In this document: piece after piece, positions 21,401 to 28,523 of the stretch | Position numbering within the stretch: the first letter of the stretch is position 1 | How the letters are laid out: each line of letters begins with the position of its first letter | Assembly (NCBI GenBank): GCA_040954595.2 | Contig: CM082576.2 | Coordinates: 19,158,001-19,222,000, forward strand | Reading direction: 5' to 3' | Source: Balanoglossus misakiensis | Lineage: Eukaryota; Hemichordata | DNA: 64,000 nt | The notes under the pieces: generated by a model | Database searches by the model: none | What the model saw: only the letters and a program-made list of their open reading frames with translations | What the model was told of the DNA's origin: nothing | Made by a program: the position numbers and the translations under genes

Positions 21401-21804
21401 ATTGGTGAACCATGCTGAGTCAGCAGGTTTCTTCTATTATCAACTAAATTAATGGCCTTGTATTTCAAAAGCAAGCAAGGTGACGCCTTTATTTTATCAC
21501 AGATTCATCTTGTACGTACACAAGATAATCCCAAAATTCACGATTAAAAGAAATGACAATACTTTCAATTTTACTGAACGTACATTGTTTTAATCCAATC
21601 CATGTTCCTTCTTTGTAGATATAAATGAATGTGCTTCACATTCTTGTGATCAACTTTGTAAAAACACTGCAGGTGGTTTTCAATGTTCCTGTGAAGAAGG
21701 CTATCTCTTATATGCAAATAACGGCACAGGTGGATTCTATCTGCCACCTGGAGAAACTGGTCTCTCAATGTATGATGTCTACACTTTTAACCAATCATGT
21801 GTTC
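3387..21804 (+). CDS. multi-exon gene: C-type lectin, CUB, sushi/CCP and EGF domain protein (partial)
   Basis: Fourteen usable exons plus one dead exon. Joined without the dead exon they give about 698 residues: a C-type lectin domain (3387-10571), CUB 1 (13220-14872), CUB 3 (16831-17848), an 18-residue linker, three sushi domains (18930-20490) and two calcium-binding EGF domains (20969-21804). All domains are extracellular, disulfide-rich binding modules, so the product is likely secreted or on the cell surface, binding glycans or proteins in adhesion or innate recognition; that role is inference. Evidence is domain signatures, GT/AG boundaries, and phases that match across introns (mostly phase 1, typical of shuffled domains). 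No signal peptide, start codon, membrane segment, stop or polyA signal is visible: both ends are missing. Damage at CUB 1 and CUB 2 leaves open whether the gene is fully functional. No specific orthologue is recognised. Confidence 0.85.
3784..4082 (+). mobile_element. palindromic piggyBac-like MITE, family P1, complete copy
   Basis: It is 299 bp including TTAA at both ends (3784-3787 and 4079-4082). The left terminus reads AAGGGACAAAGTCTCTCTC; the right end is ATGTCCCTTT. The interior folds back on itself around 3955, with CAACGTTCAACCATACACAC and its near complement as arms. It sits in the short intron between the first two lectin exons. A TTAA target is the hallmark of piggyBac-type transposition. 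It has no coding capacity. Confidence 0.85.
4146..4227 (+). CDS. exon: C-type lectin domain, N-terminal part
   Basis: Acceptor CATTGCAG precedes 4146 and donor GTAAGT begins at 4228. It is 82 bp, entering in phase 1 and leaving in phase 2. Joined to the previous exon it reads GYQLRGASCYKAVPDKQSA and onward to NTCQ, the expected GSCYK-like motif and first helix of a C-type lectin domain. The split Ser codon (TC plus A) is completed at 9791, so the frame is kept over a 5.6-kb intron. Confidence 0.85.
7605..7745 (-). mobile_element. TTAA MITE family P2, partial copy
   Basis: The reverse complement starts with TTAAAGGTATACGGTCACC and shares long blocks (GAAAATTAGCTATAGTTACC, TAGCCAATCACAGAT, CAGCCATATATGG) with the complete copy at 21830-22022. 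Only one terminus is recognisable. Confidence 0.7.
8728..9071. mobile_element. MITE-like element with about 75-bp terminal inverted repeats
   Basis: The left arm (about 8728-8797) contains TTGCTGCAGTTTGAAGCCCC and CTCCATCTCCCCTGAACGA. The right arm (about 8995-9070) contains the near-perfect complement. The spacer of about 200 bp has no coding feature. The target duplication is not clear. Confidence 0.7.
9791..9909 (+). CDS. exon: C-type lectin domain, central part
   Basis: Acceptor TTATTTTCAG precedes 9791 and donor GTGAGT starts at 9910. The 119-bp exon completes a phase-2 codon and ends in phase 1. It encodes FYGGHLTVIEGYSENRYAG, an acidic stretch, and ends NHGWI plus Gly. GGHL and WIG are core C-type lectin motifs, and the split WI/G codon is a typical intron position. 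Confidence 0.9.
10356..10571 (+). CDS. exon: C-type lectin domain, C-terminal part
   Basis: Acceptor TTTTATAG precedes 10356 and donor GTAAGT starts at 10572. It is 216 bp, phase 1 to phase 1. It continues WIG as FSGPNRDGSVEYDY, then W-ADTEPD, GQCVRL, and ARCDDVSLSMCEVAACAEG. The WxDxEPD-like segment and the C...C...CE cysteines fit the lectin fold. The long-loop calcium motif is EPD rather than the classic EPN or QPD, and WND is not evident, so calcium-dependent sugar binding is uncertain. Confidence 0.92.
10668..10966 (+). repeat. polypurine (GA/GGGA) tract in intron
   Basis: About 300 bp made almost only of G and A, with repeated GGGAGGGAGAG and GAGAGAG motifs. It lies about 100 bp after a lectin exon. 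Such tracts can form triplex or G-quadruplex structures; that is a general property, not shown here. Confidence 0.9.
11168..11274. repeat. compact foldback with GC-rich centre
   Basis: AGAGAACCACC and GAGGTGGTTCTTGGTTTC on the left pair with GAAACCAAGAACCAC and GGTGGTTCTCT on the right, around GAGGGCCGCAGGCCCGAGG. It resembles a small palindromic MITE. A similar CTCG/CGGG-rich centre appears in the foldback at 14121-14306. Confidence 0.75.
11275..12713. other. intron sequence, no exon found
   Basis: Short inverted repeats such as GGTAGTTCTAGAAC (12500-12541) occur, and a related motif appears at 11465. They may mark another decayed element. No coding exon with fitting phase was found between the lectin domain and CUB 1. 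Confidence 0.45.
12714..12908. mobile_element. palindromic Tc1/mariner-like MITE, family M1
   Basis: Flanked by TA. The left end reads CTGTAAACAGGAAATTTTCGCG and the right end is the complement, ATTTCCTGTTTTACAG. The interior has GCGAGAGCCAAAA and GCGAAAATAAA blocks shared with copies at 17177, 17429, 17856, 20682 and 43575. Confidence 0.82.
13220..13353 (+). CDS. exon: CUB domain 1, first half (donor abnormal)
   Basis: Acceptor GATATTCAG precedes 13220, and the exon continues phase 1 from the lectin domain. It encodes GTCGGLETGESGTFHSTGYP, then the second cysteine in ECIWTI and RISAH. The first CUB disulfide pair is present. The best domain join to the next exon is after CAC (13353), but the bases there are TTGTAA. 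The nearest GT (13356) would put the next exon out of frame by two bases. A GC donor at 13348 would be in phase. An inverted-repeat copy starts exactly here (see findings). Confidence 0.75.
13360..14120. other. intron of CUB 1, no gene
   Basis: A-rich low-complexity DNA and unrecognised sequence. The only defined structure nearby is the foldback that follows at 14121. Confidence 0.5.
14121..14306. mobile_element. foldback MITE-like element
   Basis: Arms of about 80 bp: GATTTGAAGCCTGCCCTCGG and TGGTGATCTCTGACC on the left against GGTCAGAGATCACCA and GCAGGCTTCAAATCGTGAT on the right, with TAATAACACA / TGTGTTATTA outermost. The centre is CCTCGCCTGCGGCTCGGG. Confidence 0.78.
14671..14872 (+). 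CDS. exon: CUB domain 1, second half
   Basis: Acceptor TTCTTTTCAG precedes 14671 and donor GTAATA starts at 14873. It is 202 bp, phase 0 to phase 1. It encodes FLHFDTELYHDTVVIVEV, then ATYSGPDQPDEVISSGNAML, and ends GFEASWQA plus Gly. The FxxFDxE and GFxAxW signatures are typical of the CUB sandwich. The third and fourth CUB cysteines are absent, as in some diverged CUB domains. Confidence 0.85.
14895..14950 (+). mobile_element. M1 MITE fragment (left end)
   Basis: TGTAAAACTGGAAATTTTCGC followed by AACGATAAATTTTCGCGAACT matches the left end of family M1. The rest of the element is lost. Confidence 0.65.
15166..15344 (+). pseudogene. dead exon: CUB domain 2, first half, with premature stop
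   Basis: Acceptor CTTTCTTTCAG precedes 15166 and donor GTGAGT starts at 15345. It encodes YSLCGGNFIAQSYKQNLSS, then NNEDCN, a stop (TGA at 15273-15275), and QLASFTTEFVVTLQVVDSDA. In CUB domains the residue after C-x is normally Trp, so TGG has become TGA. The exon ends in phase 0, whereas the next good exon (16831) starts in phase 1. No second-half exon for this domain is found. The remnant of an old CUB domain is the best reading. Confidence 0.8.
15805..16040 (+). repeat. dispersed repeat R2, copy 1
   Basis: It shares ACAAAATGTGAAAAA, AAATGAGTTTAAT, a TTTGACC/GAAGTCAT block and CCCCTAGC-CAAA...AAGGCAGCCAG with 47865-48080 and 54375-54600. No terminal repeats were found. Confidence 0.65.
16077..16600 (+). 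repeat. hairpin plus tandem repeat of about 146 bp, 3 copies
   Basis: It opens with AGCTTGGCTG...CAGCCAAGCT (hairpin), then GTCCGTCTGTCGTCCG-type sequence. Then GGAATGTGTGTTATGGTGCC recurs near 16230, 16375 and 16518, each time with CCTACCTGATTT and GGTCATGAATATGC. Confidence 0.8.
16831..17015 (+). CDS. exon: CUB domain 3, first half
   Basis: Acceptor TTCTTTAAAG precedes 16831 and donor GTATCA starts at 17016. It is 185 bp, phase 1 to phase 0. It encodes CQGIEILRSFGTIQSPGYDV, VMCSWLI, and LTLIFDENFGLER ending DVDYII. GTIxSPGY and CxW are classic CUB motifs. Phase 1 fits directly onto 14872, so the dead exon between can be skipped without a frame change. Confidence 0.88.
17177..17386. mobile_element. 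M1 MITE copy
   Basis: TA-flanked. The left end CTGTAAAACGGGATACTTTT and right end ATTTCCCATTTTACAG are inverted. Interior blocks TTTTCGCG and GGCTCTCACGTAGATCGCGA are shared with the family. Confidence 0.78.
17429..17627. mobile_element. M1 MITE copy
   Basis: A diverged copy 43 bp after the previous one: TACTATAAAATTTTCGTGAA on the left, TTTCCCGTTTTACGGTA on the right, with GTGAGAGCCAAAA and a GTCGC/AAAATGC block inside. It ends 37 bp before the next exon. Confidence 0.7.
17665..17848 (+). CDS. exon: CUB domain 3, second half
   Basis: Acceptor TTACTGAAG precedes 17665 and donor GTACAC starts at 17849. It is 184 bp, phase 0 to phase 1. It encodes VYNGTESDDDIIIGPWSGNS, PPPDCRTDIGHFSVVFRSS, and KGFRASFSPG. 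The join DYII/VYNG restores the YDxxxVYNG strand. F-xVxFxSS and GFRASF are standard CUB features. Confidence 0.9.
17856..18065. mobile_element. M1 MITE copy adjoining a splice donor
   Basis: TA-flanked. CTGTAAAACACTTTATTTTC and its complement GAAAATAAAGTGTTTTACAG are the ends. The left TA lies only 7 bp after the end of exon 17665-17848, so the element sits just inside the donor. Confidence 0.85.
18284..18512. mobile_element. foldback MITE-like element
   Basis: Arms of about 60 bp: GGGGTCGTCGCACTGCGTTT, ATAAACATTGCAATTCATCC and ACAAATCCCT on the left against the near-perfect complement on the right (18450-18510). It ends about 70 bp before the short linker exon. Confidence 0.8.
18584..18637 (+). 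CDS. exon: short linker between CUB and sushi domains
   Basis: Acceptor GTTCTGACAG precedes 18584 and donor GTATGA starts at 18638. It is 54 bp, phase 1 to phase 1, encoding DCPEIVISEGVVTSTEIEG (first and last residues are split codons). It matches no domain by itself. Phase agreement on both sides and good splice sites support it. Confidence 0.65.
18688..18885. mobile_element. fragments of MITE families P3 and P1
   Basis: 18688-18790 begins AAAGGGGATGTCCGG and shares TAGCTTTGAGGTCA with the P3 copy at 22316. 18805-18885 (GGTGTCTTGTAT, AATTAATGAAAAAAG, GAGAGAGACTTAATTTGTCTC) matches the right end of the P1 element. Confidence 0.6.
18930..19109 (+). CDS. exon: sushi/CCP domain 1
   Basis: Acceptor ATTTTTTAG precedes 18930 and donor GTAAGT starts at 19110. 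It is 180 bp, phase 1 to 1. It encodes ITCGGPPECSNGILTNVTS, YYQCIEGYQF, and SLECQADGVWGPLVPQCE. One exon per domain, the CxxGY-like YYQC-EGY core and the W before the final Cys identify a complement-control-protein module. One extra Cys is present near the start. Confidence 0.92.
19110..19814. other. intron, no other feature
   Basis: No exon, RNA gene or clear element is recognised between the first two sushi exons. Confidence 0.5.
19815..19997 (+). CDS. exon: sushi/CCP domain 2
   Basis: Acceptor ATTCAAACAG precedes 19815 and donor GTAAGT starts at 19998. It is 183 bp, phase 1 to 1. It encodes RECPPPNVDNYLSYEIVNGD, TTVAYSCPSGYSLTGY, and STCGEDGSWIGDPGYCQ. Four cysteines, GY and W are in the sushi pattern. 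Confidence 0.93.
20020..20185 (+). repeat. dispersed repeat R1, copy 2
   Basis: It shares TCATTTCTTTTAAT, ATGTATGTATAATGAAAAT and TTTAGTCGATAATTGAA with 2994-3265. Confidence 0.6.
20308..20490 (+). CDS. exon: sushi/CCP domain 3
   Basis: Acceptor TTACTTGCAG precedes 20308 and donor GTAAGT starts at 20491. It is 183 bp, phase 1 to 1. It encodes LNCSDILITDPHLQAVPDSG, SNITFYCNAGYELNGADYL, and TCQSDLQWNSAIPSCIG. All four sushi cysteines and the W are present. Confidence 0.93.
20682..20880. mobile_element. M1 MITE copy with damaged right end
   Basis: Left end TACTGTAAAACAGGAAATTT is intact. The right end reads GAAAATTTCCTGTTGG and lacks the final TTTTACAGTA. Confidence 0.75.
20969..21097 (+). CDS. 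exon: calcium-binding EGF domain 1
   Basis: Acceptor AACATTTCAG precedes 20969 and donor GTGAGA starts at 21098. It is 129 bp, phase 1 to 1. It opens DINECSTLVARCGINQVCEN and continues GDYQCACLVGFEP to GTACKG. DINEC plus six cysteines and Y-x-C-x-C identify a calcium-binding EGF module. Confidence 0.94.
21230..21570 (-). repeat. dispersed repeat R1, copy 3 (inverted)
   Basis: The reverse complement matches 2994-3265 in several blocks (TCATTTCTTTTAATCGTG, ACCAATGGTTTG, ATTTTGAGATAAA in reverse, TTTTACACATAGCTC in reverse). It fills most of the intron between the two EGF exons. Confidence 0.6.
21619..21804 (+). CDS. exon: calcium-binding EGF domain 2 (last exon seen)
   Basis: Acceptor TTCTTTGTAG precedes 21619 and donor GTAAGT starts at 21805. 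It is 186 bp, phase 1 to 1. It encodes DINECASHSCDQLCKNTAGG, FQCSCEEGYLLYANN, then a long insert with GFYLPPGETGLSMYDVYTF before the sixth cysteine in QSCV. The good donor shows the gene continues, but no fitting exon is seen downstream in the window. Confidence 0.92.
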
Positions 21805-21829
21805 GTAAGTATCATGTTAAACTATAGAG

Positions 21830-22022
21830 TTAAAGGTATATGATCACCCATGGAAAATTAGCTATATATAGTTACCATGGAAAATTGAAATCTAGCCAAT
21901 CACAGATTTTCATTTGGTGGCACACGTGGAAAACAGGCGCCACCATATGTTCTTTAGAATGCTCAAATACGCCATTCAGCCATATATGGGAATGTGTATT
22001 GAAGGTGACTGTATACTTTTAA
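21830..22022. mobile_element. TTAA MITE family P2, complete copy
   Basis: It is 193 bp including TTAA at both ends. Termini AAGGTATATGATCACC and GGTGACTGTATACTTTT are imperfect inverted repeats. Interior matches the partial copy at 7605-7745. It lies 26 bp past the last EGF exon. Confidence 0.82.
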
Positions 22023-22315
22023 CCAAGATTTGTCATATTATTGACCTTTATACCGCAATGAATTTGCAGCAACAAAAAGTGGACAAAAAGCTGAATTTCA
22101 TAATTGGATTTCATAATTTTGCCGTAATTCAATAATGAAATGTGGAGAAAGTCAGCAGACCAACTTTGCACTGTTATTATTTATTTTGGATTTGTTTCCC
22201 TCCTGCTAACAAAAGTGTCCTCTCACCTCATGGCATGAAGATGCATTGAATTCTGAGAAAAAGGGGATTAATACTTGAGTGTATTTACAAAGACAAACAA
22301 GCTCACTGGTAGCAT

Positions 22316-22430
22316 TTAAAGGGGAAGTCCGGTTCAGCTACATAATTGGGTAGCTTTGAGGTCATTCTTTCAGAAAAAAACATTGTGTAGAAATTATGCA
22401 TAAATCAGCTGGACAGGACTTCCCTTTTAA
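22316..22430. mobile_element. TTAA MITE family P3, complete copy
   Basis: It is 115 bp including TTAA at both ends. The ends are AGGGGAAGTCCGG and GGACAGGACTTCCCTT. It is related to 18688-18790. Confidence 0.8.
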
Positions 22431-22636
22431 TATTTCCAAGCAAGGCAATTGGTTTACTGCAACAATTACTTTGAAAACACAGTGTAAAACAACAATCATG
22501 ATATGAATGTTACTTTAATAGATAGTCATACTTATATAAGCATGACTGTCTATGTTGGTCTGTAAGTTGTATTTGAAAGAAAAGTTTCATGTACGAATAG
22601 TACAAAGATTGACATTTAGTCCACAAAACCTACCAT

Positions 22637-25600
22637 TAACATTAACCAGAGCACACTGTAACCAGGCCAGAGTGGCCAGTATCGTGCCCATTAATTTTGA
22701 GTGTTTGATGGGGGTCAACCTTTGCGTGAACATTAACCAGAGCACACAGTAACCAGGCCGTAGTGGACAGTGTTCTGCCCATTAATTTTGAGTGTTTGGT
22801 GGGGTCAACCTTTGCGTCAACATTAACCAGAGCACACAGTAACCAGGCCATAGTGGACAGTGTGCTGCCCATTAATTTTGAGTGTTTGGTGGGGTCAACC
22901 TTTGCGTCAACATTAACCAGAGCACACAGTAACCAGGCCGTAGTGGACAGTGTTCTGCCCATTAATTTTGAGTGTTTGGTGGGGTCAACCTTTGCGTCAA
23001 CATTAACCAGAGCACACAGTAACCAGGCCGTAGTGGACAGTGTTCTGCCCATTAATTTTGAGTGTTTGGTGGGGTCAACCTTTGCGTCAACATTAACCAG
23101 AGCACACAGTAACCAGGCCGTAGTGGACAGTGTTCTGCCCATTAATTTTGAGTGTTTGGTGGGGTCAACCTTTGCGTCAACATTAACTAGGCCAGAGTGG
23201 CCAGTATCGTGCCCATTAATGTTTAGTGTTTGGTGGGGTCAACCTTTGCGTCAACATTAACTAGGCCAGAGTGGCCAGTATCGTGCCCATCAATTTTGAG
23301 TGTTTGGTGGGGTCAACCTTTGCGTCAACATTAACTAGGCCAGAGTGGCCAGTATCGTGCCCATTAATTTTGAGTGTTTGGTGGGGTCAACCTTTGCGTC
23401 AACATTAACTAGGCCAGAGAGGCCAGTATCGTGCCCATTAATTTTGAGTGTTTGGTGGGGGTCAACCTTTGCCTCAACATTAACCAGAGCACACAGTAAC
23501 CAGGCCGTAGTGGACAGTGTTCTGCCCATTAATTTTGAGTGTTTGGTGGGGTCAACCTTTGCGTCAACATTAACCAGAGCACACAGTAACCAGGCCATAG
23601 TGGACAGTGTGCTGCCCATTAATTTTGAGTGTTTGGTGGGGTCAACCTTTGCGTCAACATTAACCAGAGCACACAGTAACCAGGCCATAGTGGACAGTGT
23701 TCTGCCCATTAATTTTGAGTGTTTGGTGGGGTCAACCTTTGCGTCAACATTAACCAGAGCACACAGTAACCAGGCCGTAGTGGACAGTGTTCTGCCCATT
23801 AATTTTGAGTGTTTGGTGGGGTCAACCTTTGCGTCAACATTAACCAGAGCACACAGTAACCAGGCCGTAGTGGACAGTGTTCTGCCCATTAATTTTGAGT
23901 GTTTGGTGGGGTCAACCTTTGCGTCAACATTAACCAGAGCACACAGTAACCAGGCCATAGTGGACAGTGTTCTGCCCATTAATTTTGAGTGTTTGGTGGG
24001 GTCAACCTTTGCGTCAACATTAACCAGAGCACACAGTAACCAGGCCGTAGTGGACAGTGTTCTGCCCATTAATTTTGAGTGTTTGGTGGGGTCAACCTTT
24101 GCGTCAACATTAACCAGAGCACACAGTAACCAGGCCATAGTGGACAGTGTGCTGCCCATTAATTTTGAGTGTTTGGTGGGGTCAACCTTTGCGTCAACAT
24201 TAACCAGAGCACACAGTAACCAGGCCGTAGTGGACAGTGTTCTGCCCATTAATTTTGAGTGTTTGGTGGGGTCAACCTTTGCGTCAACATTAACCAGAGC
24301 ACACAGTAACCAGGCCATAGTGGACAGTGTTCTGCCCATTTATTTTGAGTGTTTGGTGGGGTCAACCTTTGCGTCAACATTAACCAGAGCACACAGTAAC
24401 CAGGCCGTAGTGGACAGTGTTCTGCCCATTAATTTTGAGTGTTTGGTGGGGTCAACCTTTGCGTCAACATTAACCAGAGCACACAGTAACCAGGCCGTAG
24501 TGGACAGTGTTCTGCCCATTAATTTTGAGTGTTTGGTGGGGTCAACCTTTGCGTCAACATTAACCAGAGCACACAGTAACCAGGCCAGAGTGGCCAGTAT
24601 CGTGCCCATTAATTTTGAGTGTTTGATGGGGGTCAACCTTTGCGTCAACATTAACCAGAGCACACAGTAACCAGGCTGTAGTGGACAGTGTTCTGCCCAT
24701 TAATTTTGAGTGTTTGGTGGGGTCAACCTTTGCGTCAACATTAACCAGAGCACACAGTAACCAGGCCGTAGTGGACAGTGTTCTGCCCATTAATTTTGAG
24801 TGTTTGGTGGGGTCAACCTTTGCGTCAACATAGACCAGAGCACACAGTAACCAGGCCGTAGTGGACAGTGTTCTGCCCATTAATTTTGAGTGTTTGGTGG
24901 GGTCAACCTTTGCGTCAACATTAACCAGAGCACACAGTAACCAGGCCATAGTGGACAGTGTGCTGCCCATTAATTTTGAGTGTTTGGTGGGGTCAACCTT
25001 TGCGTCAACATTAACCAGAGCACACAGTAACCAGGCCGTAGTGGACAGTGTTCTGCCCATTAATTTTGAGTGTTTGGTGGGGTCAACCTTTGCGTCAACA
25101 TTAACCAGAGCACACAGTAACCAGGCCATAGTGGACAGTGTTCTGCCCATTTATTTTGAGTGTTTGGTGGGGTCAACCTTTGCGTCAACATTAACCAGAG
25201 CACACAGTAACCAGGCCGTAGTGGACAGTGTTCTGCCCATTAATTTTGAGTGTTTGGTGGGGTCAACCTTTGCGTCAACATTAACCAGAGCACACAGTAA
25301 CCAGGCCGTAGTGGACAGTGTTCTGCCCATTAATTTTGAGTGTTTGGTGGGGTCAACCTTTGCGTCAACATTAACCAGAGCACACAGTAACCAGGCCAGA
25401 GTGGCCAGTATCGTGCCCATTAATTTTGAGTGTTTGATGGGGGTCAACCTTTGCGTCAACATTAACCAGAGCACACAGTAACCAGGCCGTAGTGGACAGT
25501 GTTCTGCCCATTAATTTTGAGTGTTTGGTGGGGTCAACCTTTGCGTCAACATTAACCAGAGCACACAGTAACCAGGCCGTAGTGGACAGTGTTCTGCCCA

Positions 25601-27003
25601 TTAATTTTGAGTGTTTGGTGGGGTCAACCTTTGCGTCAACATTAACCAGAGCACACAGTAACCAGGCCATAGTGGACAGTGTGCTGCCCATTAATTTTGA
25701 GTGTTTGGTGGGGTCAACCTTTGCGTCAACATTAACCAGAGCACACAGTAACCAGGCCAGAGTGGCCAGTATCGTGCCCATTAATTTTGAGTGTTTGATG
25801 GGGGTCAACCTTTGCGTCAACATTAACCAGAGCACACAGTAACCAGGCCGTAGTGGACAGTGTTCTGCCCATTAATTTTGAGTGTTTGGTGGGGTCAACC
25901 TTTGCGTCAACATTAACCAGAGCACAGAGTAACCAGGCCATAGTGGACAGTGTTCTGCCCATTAATTTTGAGTGTTTGGTGGGGTCAACCTTTGCGTCAA
26001 CATTAACCAGAGCACACAGTAACCAGGCCGTAGTGGACAGTGTTCTGCCCATTAATTTTGAGTGTTTGGTGGGGTCAACCTTTGCGTCAACATTAACCAG
26101 AGCACACAGTAACCAGGCCATAGTGGACAGTGTTCTGCCCATTAATTTTGAGTGTTTGGTGGGGTCAACCTTTGCGTCAACATTAACCAGAGCACACAGT
26201 AACCAGGCCGTAGTGGACAGTGTTCTGCCCATTAATTTTGAGTGTTTGGTGGGGTCAACCTTTGCGTCAACATTAACCAGAGCACACAGTAACCAGGCCG
26301 TAGTGGACAGTGTTCTGCCCATTAATTTTGAGTGTTTGGTGGGGTCAACCTTTGCGTCAACATTAACCAGAGCACACAGTAACCAGGCCCTAGTGGACAG
26401 TGTTCTGCCCATTAATTTTGAGTGTTTGGTGGGGTCAACCTTTGCGTCAACATTAACCAGAGCACACAGTAACCAGGCCGTAGTGGACAGTGTTCTGCCC
26501 ATTAATTTTGAGTGTTTGGTGGGGTCAACCTTTGCGTCAACATTAACCAGAGCACACAGTAACCAGGCCATAGTGGACAGTGTTCTGCCCATTAATTTTG
26601 AGTGTTTGGTGGGGTCAACCTTTGCGTCAACATTAACCAGAGCACACAGTAACCAGGCCATAGTGGACAGTGTTCTGCCCATTAATTTTGAGTGTTTGGT
26701 GGGGTCAACCTTTGCGTCAACATTAACCAGAGCACACAGTAACCAGGCCGTAGTGGACAGTGTTCTGCCCATTAATTTTGAGTGTTTGGTGGGGTCAACC
26801 TTTGCGTCAACATTAACCAGAGCACACAGTAACCAGGCCATAGTGGACAGTGTTCTGCCCATTAATTTTGAGTGTTTGGTGGGGTCAACCTTTGCGTCAA
26901 CATTAACCAGAGCACACAGTAACCAGGCCGTAGTGGACAGTGTTCTGCCCATTAATTTTGAGTGTTTGGTGGGGTCAACCTTTGCGTCAACATTAACCAG
27001 AGC
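22637..27003 (+). repeat. 90-bp satellite array, left block
   Basis: About 48 units of a 90-bp repeat. Typical segments are AACCAGAGCACACAGTAACC, AGGCCGTAGTGGACAGTG, TGCCCATTAATTTTGAGTG and GGGGTCAACCTTTGCGTC. Units differ at few positions: GCC-G/A-TAG and TGT-T/G-CTG are the main ones. A 74-bp variant lacks 16 bp between two AACCAG copies (23185-23440). Units with GATGGGGG and CCAGAGTGGCC recur at 24583, 25394 and 25755, and 24337 and 25148 share CATTTATT: an 811-bp higher-order period. The 90-bp length keeps frames open on both strands, so long open frames are a by-product. Confidence 0.97.
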
Positions 27004-27537
27004 ACAGTATAGAAAACATTTTCCAATTTCCGAAAAACCTCTTTTTTACATAATTACTGCTGAAAAAGTTAGAAATTTATGAAAATATTCCCCATTCTTT
27101 GCCAATTTCTAATGAAAAAATTACATAATGGTATTCTTAGTCTCTTTCCTGCAGCTGTACAGCAGGAAAAATGCATTTTGTCATATTTTGGCTTTAAACT
27201 AAAATTAAAATTTATCTGTGAAAAAACTGAGTCTCCTTCAAAGCCACGTACATGACAGTCCTTTTGATTTTTTTCTAATGAAATTTTGTCTCCATGTTTA
27301 TCATGAGTAATATTTCTATTGAAAATTTGCAAGTGTGTGAATTGTTTGTAAAATTTCGCCAGAAAAAACAATAGCATCAAAAAGTAAATCTGAAACCCAA
27401 TATTTATTACAAGAATTGTTAGATTAATATCCGTATCACACAAATCCGTTGGATTTCGTATGAATTTTAGGAAATAAGCACTGCTCATTGACAAATCCAT
27501 ATTTTGCGGCTAAAATACTTGGAAAGAGTCAGTGGCA

Positions 27538-28063
27538 TGTGAGAGCTTGGAAATTTCCAAGTACTGACAAGGGTCAGTGGTCGGAAATTTCCAGACACTC
27601 AGGGAATGTGAGAGTCTGGAAATTTCCAAGCACTGACAAGGGTCAGTGGTCGGAAATTTCCAGACACTCAGGGAATGTGAGAGCCTGGAAATTTCCAAGC
27701 ACTGACAAGGGTCAGTGGTCGGAAATTTCCAGACACTCAGGGAATATGAGAGCCTGGAAATTTCCAAGCACTGACAAGGGTCAGTGGTCGAAAATTTCCA
27801 CAGACACTCAGGGAATGTGAGAGCTTAGAAATATCCAAGCACTGACAAGGGTCAGTGGTCGGAAATTTCCGGACACTCAGGGAATGTGAGAGCCTGGAAA
27901 TTTCCAAGCACTGACAAGGGTCAGTGGTCGGAAATTTCCAGACACTCAGGGAATGTGAGAGCTTAGAAATTTCCAAGCACAGACAAGGGTCAGTGGTCGG
28001 AAATTTCCAGACACTCAGGGAATGTGAGAGCCTTGAACTTTCCAAGCACTGACAGGGTCGTGG
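27538..28063 (+). repeat. 69-bp tandem array, forward
   Basis: About 7.6 units. Each holds GAGAGCCTGGAAATTTCCAA, GCACTGACAAGGGTCAGTGG and TCGGAAATTTCCAGACACTC, then AGGGAATGT. Two GGAAATTTCC palindromes and one CACTGAC...GTCAGTG hairpin occur per unit. Confidence 0.95.
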
Positions 28064-28129
28064 TAGTCCTCCGTACATGTCTGCGTTCTCCCGGCGTTTA
28101 ATACACGGCTTCCACCACATCTCTGCAAG

Positions 28130-28500
28130 GCTCCATGGACAAAACTGATTCGTCTGAGATCCGGATCCGGACAGCAGCTTTTCGGCCGAGATTGGATTTT
28201 ATCGGGGGGAATCTTTCCCCCGTCTACCCACAAATGACTCCAAATATGATGTAATTAACTTCCGAGCCACTCGCTTTCTGATTTTCTCTTGTGTTTACCT
28301 GTTGAGATCGCCATATTGAATACAGTGAGGTTATCTCAATGGGTAAACACAAAAGTTTCAGAAAGCGAGCGGTTCGGATGTTAGAAGAAGTCAATCGCGG
28401 TTATAACCGGTTAGTAGACAGGGAAAGGATATTCTCCCGATAAAATCGAATTTCGGCGAAAAGCTCTGGTACGGATCTGGACCGCAGACGCACCAGGTTT
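28130..28500. repeat. internal foldback of the 2.67-kb element
   Basis: GATCCGGATCCGGACAGCAG, CTTTTCGGCCGAGATT and CGCTTTCTGATTTTCTC on the left pair imperfectly with AGAAAGCGAGCGG, AATTTCGGCGAAAAG and GTACGGATCTGG on the right. The centre is near 28320. Confidence 0.7.
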
Positions 28501-28523
28501 GTCTAAGGAGCCTTAGCGTCCCA

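Noticed and set aside
27069-27500. 143-codon minus-strand frame as a transposase
   Set aside because: No catalytic motif or known domain; composition follows the AT-rich DNA. Cannot be supported.
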